DNA from: Owenweeksia sp963758205 | GTDB lineage: Bacteria > Bacteroidota > Bacteroidia > Flavobacteriales > Schleiferiaceae | DNA: 64,000 nt | Reading direction: 5' to 3' | Assembly: GCA_963758205.1 (NCBI GenBank) | Contig: CAVWUM010000001.1 | Span: forward strand, 1-64,000 | In this document: positions 59,919 through 64,000 of the stretch, in pieces | Position numbering within the stretch: the stretch's first letter is position 1 | How the letters are laid out: the number at the start of each line of letters is the position of its first letter | The notes under the pieces: model-generated | The model's input: only the letters and a program-made list of their open reading frames with translations | What the model was told of the DNA's origin: nothing | Databases searched by the model: none | Program-made: the position numbers and the translations under genes

Positions 59919-60383
59919 ATGAGATACCCCCTTATAGTCTTTTGCATTTTGTGCCTTGGCGGCTGCTTTGTTCCTTCAAAAACTGCCGATTTGTTTGAGC
60001 GGGACTATTACAACCCTAAACAACACGGCCCTGCCGTGGAAAGGAATGATACTATTGGTGGACATCCTGTGATTATAACCGAATACAGGGAAGAAAGCGG
60101 ATATGTGTACGGCCGTTCAGTTAAGTTATCTGATTTAGCCACTGCGGACACCTTTTACTACCCGAATAGAAACTACTATTCATGGCGATATCGGCTGAAG
60201 TGTGAAAATCCAACAGACCATCTTTATGATTCGGTATTAAATCAACAGTATGATAAGAGGGGCATGCCGGAGTCACGAATGATCAGTGTGCATCATGATG
60301 TGGATACGGCCTACATTCAGTATTTTGATGATGAAGGCCAATTGTTACCAGAGCGGCACCGGGTAATTATGGAACTCTTGTAA
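59919..60383 (+). CDS. Small lipoprotein of unknown function
   Basis: 154 residues from the ATG at 59919. The frame extends to a TTG at 59880, but that lies in the terminator hairpin. Signal with lipobox LGGCF at residues 12-16 (MRYPLIVFCILCLGGC). The mature part is rich in Tyr, Asp and Arg (YYNPKQHGPAVERNDTIGGHPVIITEYREESGYVYG) and looks beta-type, with no cysteine beyond the lipobox. No recognised family. It precedes the S9-like hydrolase by 20 bases, so the two may share a message. Confidence 0.65.
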   Translation: MRYPLIVFCILCLGGCFVPSKTADLFERDYYNPKQHGPAVERNDTIGGHPVIITEYREESGYVYGRSVKLSDLATADTFYYPNRNYYSWRYRLKCENPTDHLYDSVLNQQYDKRGMPESRMISVHHDVDTAYIQYFDDEGQLLPERHRVIMELL

Positions 60384-60403
60384 ATCGCTAAACTTTAACC
60401 TTA

Positions 60404-61357
60404 ATGAAAAAGAAAATTATTTCATTCTTACTGTTCTACTTTATCGCATTGAACCTGTTTTCTCAGGATGGAAAGCTACTGAGCAAGGAACCCATTGAAC
60501 TGCCACAGCCCCTGATCTCTAAAATTCAGGCAATGGACTCCATTTATGGAGCGCAGATTAGCGAGCTCAATTTTTTCAATATAACCTATGTTTCTGATAG
60601 CCTTAAAGTAAAGGCCATTGTAATAGAACCAAAGGCCGAAGGCTACTATCCCTGTATTATTGCAAACCGGGGTGGTAACCGTGATTTTGGAATGTGGACT
60701 CCAAAAAGTGCAGCCTACTTTTTAGGTAGGATGGCCGCGTGGAACTATGTGGTTATTGCCACTCAATACCGTGGTGTGGATGGTGGAGAGGGCGTAGAAG
60801 AATTTGGAGGAAAGGAAATTAATGATGTGCTAAACCTTACAAAGGTTTTAGAGCAATTACCAAAAGCGGATACTTCAAGGATAGGAATACAGGGAGGAAG
60901 CCGAGGCGGCATGATGACTTACCTTGCTATGAAACAGAGCTGCCGGTTTAAAGCGGCAGCTGTAATAGCCGGAGCGGCTGATTTAACCAATAGCATAAAT
61001 AGCAGGCCCAAAATGGAGACGGGAGTTTACGCACAGCTAATCCCAGATTATCAACAAAACAAAGAGAGGGAGCTAAAGGCACGTTCAGCTATATACTGGG
61101 CAAATGAAATGTGTTCAACCACCCCTTTACTTATTATGCACGGCAGCGCTGACTGGAGGGTAGATTCAAAGGCTTCAATTGACCTGATTAGTAAACTTAC
61201 CGAATACCATCATCCCGTAAGGTTTATATTATTTGAGGGTGGCGACCACGGATTGCAGGAATACAGAGCGGAAATGTTTGCTGAAATAAAACGGCATTTT
61301 GATTACTATGTACGAGATAACATGCCATTACCCAATATGAAACCGCATGGTCGATAA
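60404..61357 (+). CDS. Secreted alpha/beta hydrolase (S9 prolyl oligopeptidase-like)
   Basis: 317 residues with signal peptide (IISFLLFYFIALNLFSQ). The alpha/beta-hydrolase core has the oxyanion region ANRGGNRDFG, nucleophile elbow GGSRGG (GIQGGSRGGMM), acid Asp in HGSADWRVDSK and His in GGDHGLQEY. This matches the catalytic half of S9 peptidases without a beta-propeller, or dienelactone hydrolase-like proteins. Periplasmic. The substrate, peptide or ester, cannot be stated. Confidence 0.88.
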   Translation: MKKKIISFLLFYFIALNLFSQDGKLLSKEPIELPQPLISKIQAMDSIYGAQISELNFFNITYVSDSLKVKAIVIEPKAEGYYPCIIANRGGNRDFGMWTPKSAAYFLGRMAAWNYVVIATQYRGVDGGEGVEEFGGKEINDVLNLTKVLEQLPKADTSRIGIQGGSRGGMMTYLAMKQSCRFKAAAVIAGAADLTNSINSRPKMETGVYAQLIPDYQQNKERELKARSAIYWANEMCSTTPLLIMHGSADWRVDSKASIDLISKLTEYHHPVRFILFEGGDHGLQEYRAEMFAEIKRHFDYYVRDNMPLPNMKPHGR

Positions 61358-61362
61358 TAGAA

Positions 61363-61392
61363 AACCCCACTGAAGTTATATCCAGTGGGGTT
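61363..61392. terminator. Bidirectional terminator between convergent genes
   Basis: AACCCCACTG pairs perfectly with CAGTGGGGTT, 10-base loop, between the hydrolase and ACMSD stops. Confidence 0.85.
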
Positions 61393-61414
61393 CAGTATTT
61401 AGTGAGATTCCAGT

Positions 61415-62464
61415 CTATTTTACCACTGAAACTTCTTTGTCACTTTCCGCACCTCCGGCCATAAAGCGGCTTTTATCAATATTTAGCCATTCTAAAGTTG
61501 CGTTGCAAAAGATGTCTTCCACCACGCTTTTGTCTAAATCCATTTCATTAATAAATTGTCCGATTTCCAAGTCCCCAAGCGGGAAGGGATAATCAGAACC
61601 AAGGGTAACACGCTTTGAGCCCTGTAATTTCAGTATATATTCCAGCATCAGCGGATCATGGGTAATGCAATCCACCCAAAAGTCGCCAATGTAGCTGCGC
61701 GGGTTTATGTTGTTGTGGATGGCCACCAAGTCAGGTCGGCAATTAAAACCATGCTCTACACGGCCAATGGTTGGGAGGAACGATCCTCCGGCATGGCAAA
61801 AGCACACCCTAAGATCGGGTAGCCTTTCAAGCACACCGCCAAAAATCATAGAGCAAATGGCGCGCGAGGTTTCCGCGGGCATACCCACCAGCCAGGGCAG
61901 CCAGTATTTACGCATACTTTCCATGCCCATCATATTCCAGGGGTGCACCAGTATGGCCATGCCTAGTTCCTGGGCTGCTTCAAAAATGGGAAAAAACTCA
62001 GGCTCGCTAAGGTTTTTATCGTTTATGTTGCTGCCAATCTGTACACCAAGCAGGCCTATTTCCTTGCAGCGCTGCAGCTCTTTAATGGCTTCTTCGGCAT
62101 CCTGCATAGGCAATGTACCTAAGCCTAAATAGTGCTGTGGGTTTTCATTACAGATTTGTGCTATGTGGTCGTTCAAAAACTCTGAAAGTGCCTTACAGTC
62201 TTTTGACTTTGCCCAATAGCTGAACATCACCGGGATGGTACACACCACCTGTACCTGCGTGTCAAATTTCAGGTAATCATCAATACGCACTTTAGGATCC
62301 CAGCAGTTGGCCTCAATTCTACGGAAGAATTTTTCGCCCTGCATCATATTGGCCGTATTGTCGGTATTATGGATGAGGTGGATGAATTCGCCATACCCGA
62401 ATTTCTCCGCAAAGTTGGGGAGCTTTTCAGGCAGGATGTGGGTGTGCATGTCTATTTTAAGCAT
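61415..62464 (-). CDS. 2-Amino-3-carboxymuconate-6-semialdehyde decarboxylase (ACMSD)
   Basis: 349 residues, amidohydrolase fold. Zinc ligands appear as His7 and His9 (IDMHTH), His174 (ILVHPW), His224 (CFCHAGG) and Asp291 (GSDYPFP). These match the Pseudomonas ACMSD positions 9, 11, 177, 228 and 294 in order and spacing. The RRIEANCWDPKVRI and GRVEHGFNCRPD segments are also typical of ACMSD rather than related decarboxylases. The reaction removes CO2 from ACMS to give 2-aminomuconate semialdehyde, diverting tryptophan carbon away from NAD synthesis; the ALDH at 7317-8759 would act next. The start is fixed by the zinc motif, and a promoter element lies five bases ahead of it. Confidence 0.93.
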   Translation of the reverse strand: MLKIDMHTHILPEKLPNFAEKFGYGEFIHLIHNTDNTANMMQGEKFFRRIEANCWDPKVRIDDYLKFDTQVQVVCTIPVMFSYWAKSKDCKALSEFLNDHIAQICNENPQHYLGLGTLPMQDAEEAIKELQRCKEIGLLGVQIGSNINDKNLSEPEFFPIFEAAQELGMAILVHPWNMMGMESMRKYWLPWLVGMPAETSRAICSMIFGGVLERLPDLRVCFCHAGGSFLPTIGRVEHGFNCRPDLVAIHNNINPRSYIGDFWVDCITHDPLMLEYILKLQGSKRVTLGSDYPFPLGDLEIGQFINEMDLDKSVVEDIFCNATLEWLNIDKSRFMAGGAESDKEVSVVK

Positions 62465-62469
62465 AGAGG

Positions 62470-62477
62470 CAAATTTA
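62470..62477 (-). promoter_or_regulatory. -7 element at the ACMSD start codon
   Basis: On the minus strand TAAATTTG, five bases before the ATG; TTT stands 19 bases further upstream. Predicted message starts at or within a few bases of the start codon. Confidence 0.5.
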
Positions 62478-62602
62478 GCAAAGTGCGGTGGTTAGTAAAA
62501 TGCTTTGCTGATGTTGGTAGTTTGTTTAGAGTTGAATTATTGACACGATTGTTTATTGCGCCATGAGTTTTACTGATGAAAGAGGAATAACTAAATCGCC
62601 AA

Positions 62603-63286
62603 TCAATCAGCACTATCTGTGTGCTCCTTTCTATACTCCTTTATAAACTCATCGAGCATGGTGAGTCCCGGTTGGTGAACTTTAAGGTTCGGTATTTTGG
62701 AAAACTCCGGGTGATCCAGATGGGTGCAACCCATTAGCACTTCGGTAAAACCCTTTGTTGCATAGTTGGAGAGGGTTTTGGAAAGAATTTCAAACTGTTC
62801 CTCCTCTGTGGAGGCTTCCAGTTTATTTATAAGATTAATATCCGGAAATACCTGTAGTTTATGGCTGTCGCAAATTTGCTCCCTCTCCACCATTTTTTTC
62901 AGGTTTACCACAGTGTTTTCTTCGGCTACAATTATGGCCAGTTTATCCAGGTTGGCATTTTCGAGTATAGGCCGCCAATAGGCCGTAAGTTCATAAATAC
63001 GGCCGGGGTACAGCTTTCGCCAATCGGTAATAAAGGAAAGTGAGTTGCAGTAAATAATGATATCGGAAAACTGCCGATTACCAACCTTCTTTTCAAATTT
63101 TTCCTTTACCAGTTTTGGATTTTGGTAAAGCTCCGCCTGCTGCGAGGGAACCGGGGAAATGCCAATAGCCTGTGATGTAATACCACGGTTCCAAAGGTAA
63201 TTGGCCCCCTTACCGCTATCAAAGGGGGTTCCACCAACCACGGCTATTTGCGAGAAGGGAGGTATATCGGGAGAGGTGCTGCGCAA
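62603..63286 (-). CDS. Asp/Glu racemase superfamily protein
   Basis: 227 residues, cytosolic. The two active-site cysteines of the superfamily are visible in YCNSLSF (near residue 79) and MGCTHLDHPEF (near 187), in the pattern of aspartate/glutamate racemases, with the opening VVGGTPFDSGKGANYL in place of the usual DSGxGG. Its similarity to named members is partial, so either a racemase or a related hydrolase/isomerase is possible. Four bases separate it from the upstream lipoprotein gene at 63291-63914, suggesting one transcript. Confidence 0.72.
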   Translation of the reverse strand: MRSTSPDIPPFSQIAVVGGTPFDSGKGANYLWNRGITSQAIGISPVPSQQAELYQNPKLVKEKFEKKVGNRQFSDIIIYCNSLSFITDWRKLYPGRIYELTAYWRPILENANLDKLAIIVAEENTVVNLKKMVEREQICDSHKLQVFPDINLINKLEASTEEEQFEILSKTLSNYATKGFTEVLMGCTHLDHPEFSKIPNLKVHQPGLTMLDEFIKEYRKEHTDSAD

Positions 63287-63290
63287 GGGG

Positions 63291-63914
63291 TTATTTTACT
63301 TTTAGGATTTCATCCTTAAATTCAAATACTTGGCCATCCGTTAGGGTAACTATTACATCGAATTTTAAGGTCATGGGGTTCATAACTATTGGCTTGAGCT
63401 TAACAATGAATTTTTCATCGGGATACCATAATCTGTATAGGTTGCGTGATTGTTCAACAGTTTCATAAGCACCATTATCATACGATTTTCTCCCAACGAA
63501 GAACTTTGTAATATCCTCTCCTGAAAAAGTTGTATCCGTATTTAATGCGGTTGTAAAAGTAGTTTTCGAAATAATTTCAAATGATTGGATGTCCTGAAGG
63601 ACGTGGGGGCCTATTGGAGAGCAAGCATACGCATGAGGTATGAACATACTTATATTGAAATTTGATGAGAACACGCGGTCATAAGTATCAATGACAAGTG
63701 CTTTAGAAATACTATCCACATCATAAACCTGAGAGGTATCCAGGGCTACCTGTGTTTCAGGATTTAAGGTTTGCAAGCCAAATTTGGTGATATCAAAATT
63801 TGCAACTGGCGTATTGCTTTCACATTCGCAGGCACTGGAGTTACATCTTTCACATGAAAGGGGCACCAAGCCAAGAAAAAGAGATAAGAATAGTAGCCGG
63901 TAAAGGATTTTCAT
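63291..63914 (-). CDS. Cys-rich lipoprotein of unknown function
   Basis: 207 residues from the ATG at 63914. The frame starts at 63947, but the later start gives a clean lipoprotein signal MKILYRLLFLSLFLGLVPLSC. The next residues are ERCNSSACECES, a Cys cluster just after the lipid site. The mature protein (FDITKFGLQTLNPETQVALD to FEFKDEILKVK) is predicted mostly beta-stranded, with YACSP near residue 95. It may belong to a Bacteroidota-restricted DUF family (DUF5034-like); I am not certain. Confidence 0.65.
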   Translation of the reverse strand: MKILYRLLFLSLFLGLVPLSCERCNSSACECESNTPVANFDITKFGLQTLNPETQVALDTSQVYDVDSISKALVIDTYDRVFSSNFNISMFIPHAYACSPIGPHVLQDIQSFEIISKTTFTTALNTDTTFSGEDITKFFVGRKSYDNGAYETVEQSRNLYRLWYPDEKFIVKLKPIVMNPMTLKFDVIVTLTDGQVFEFKDEILKVK

Positions 63915-63964
63915 TTTATAGGTTTTACAGTAAGACGAATATTTCATCCTGGAAGGTTGGTTTG

Positions 63965-64000
63965 CTATTCCGTAAACCTTTCATCCACTTCCATCACTGT
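63965..64000 (-). CDS. Possible C-terminal end of a gene continuing past the right edge
   Basis: The minus strand is open from the edge for eleven codons (TVMEVDERFTE) and then stops. The sequence is protein-like and would fit an upstream co-directional gene, but it is too short to prove. Confidence 0.25.
   Translation of the reverse strand, partial: TVMEVDERFTE

Overview
The window comes from a Bacteroidota genome, most likely a marine Flavobacteriales-type lineage. The evidence is four large secreted proteins with type IX secretion (T9SS) C-terminal sorting domains, a complete MoxR/DUF58/BatA-E aerotolerance-type operon, ECF sigma factor signalling, promoters of the Bacteroidota form TTG-N19-TAnnTTTG, an S46 dipeptidyl-peptidase, lipoproteins with short lipoboxes, and families of intergenic palindromes typical of this phylum. 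Species-level identity cannot be read from the sequence.

Layout. 1-4.9 kb: the 3' part of an ABC-F ATPase, a repeat-filled gap, an SGNH/MBOAT acyl-transfer pair and a LolD/MacB-type ABC ATPase. 5-9 kb: an FG-GAP repeat secreted protein, then an SDR-like protein and an aldehyde dehydrogenase of the 2-aminomuconate semialdehyde type. With the ACMSD decarboxylase at 61.4-62.5 kb these point to kynurenine (tryptophan) catabolism. 9-15.5 kb: a beta-barrel protein, a 50-residue membrane protein, a cysteine-cluster protein coupled to a macrodomain gene, a T9SS-exported serine hydrolase, a lipoprotein, RmuC and MarC.

15.5-21 kb is the most unusual region. A secreted, membrane-anchored TPR-CHAT (caspase-like) protein faces a four-gene operon: ECF sigma factor, TPR anti-sigma-like protein, and two small proteins that share a 13-residue motif (SDDGGPKxLKDSG). 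The sigma promoter lies between two inverted GGGTGACC boxes and is followed on the other strand by a gene-free tract with three GC-rich hairpins. I propose this as a candidate protease/sigma signalling or effector module. The function is inference.

21-33 kb: a sterol-desaturase-family hydroxylase, an S8 protease and a 2,699-residue mosaic adhesin-like protein. 33.2-33.7 kb: a tRNA-Ala(GGC) with two degenerate copies and a GIY-YIG nuclease gene whose stop codon lies inside the third copy. 34.3-43 kb: the Bat operon, all on the minus strand with overlapping genes. 43.4-49.4 kb: a hybrid histidine kinase, the PdeM nuclease, a short SUMF1-like protein and the S46 peptidase. 49.6-54.9 kb: a 1,736-residue repeat protein for T9SS export. 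55-64 kb: PurF, a class II ribonucleotide reductase, two exported proteins, ACMSD, an Asp/Glu racemase-like protein and a lipoprotein.
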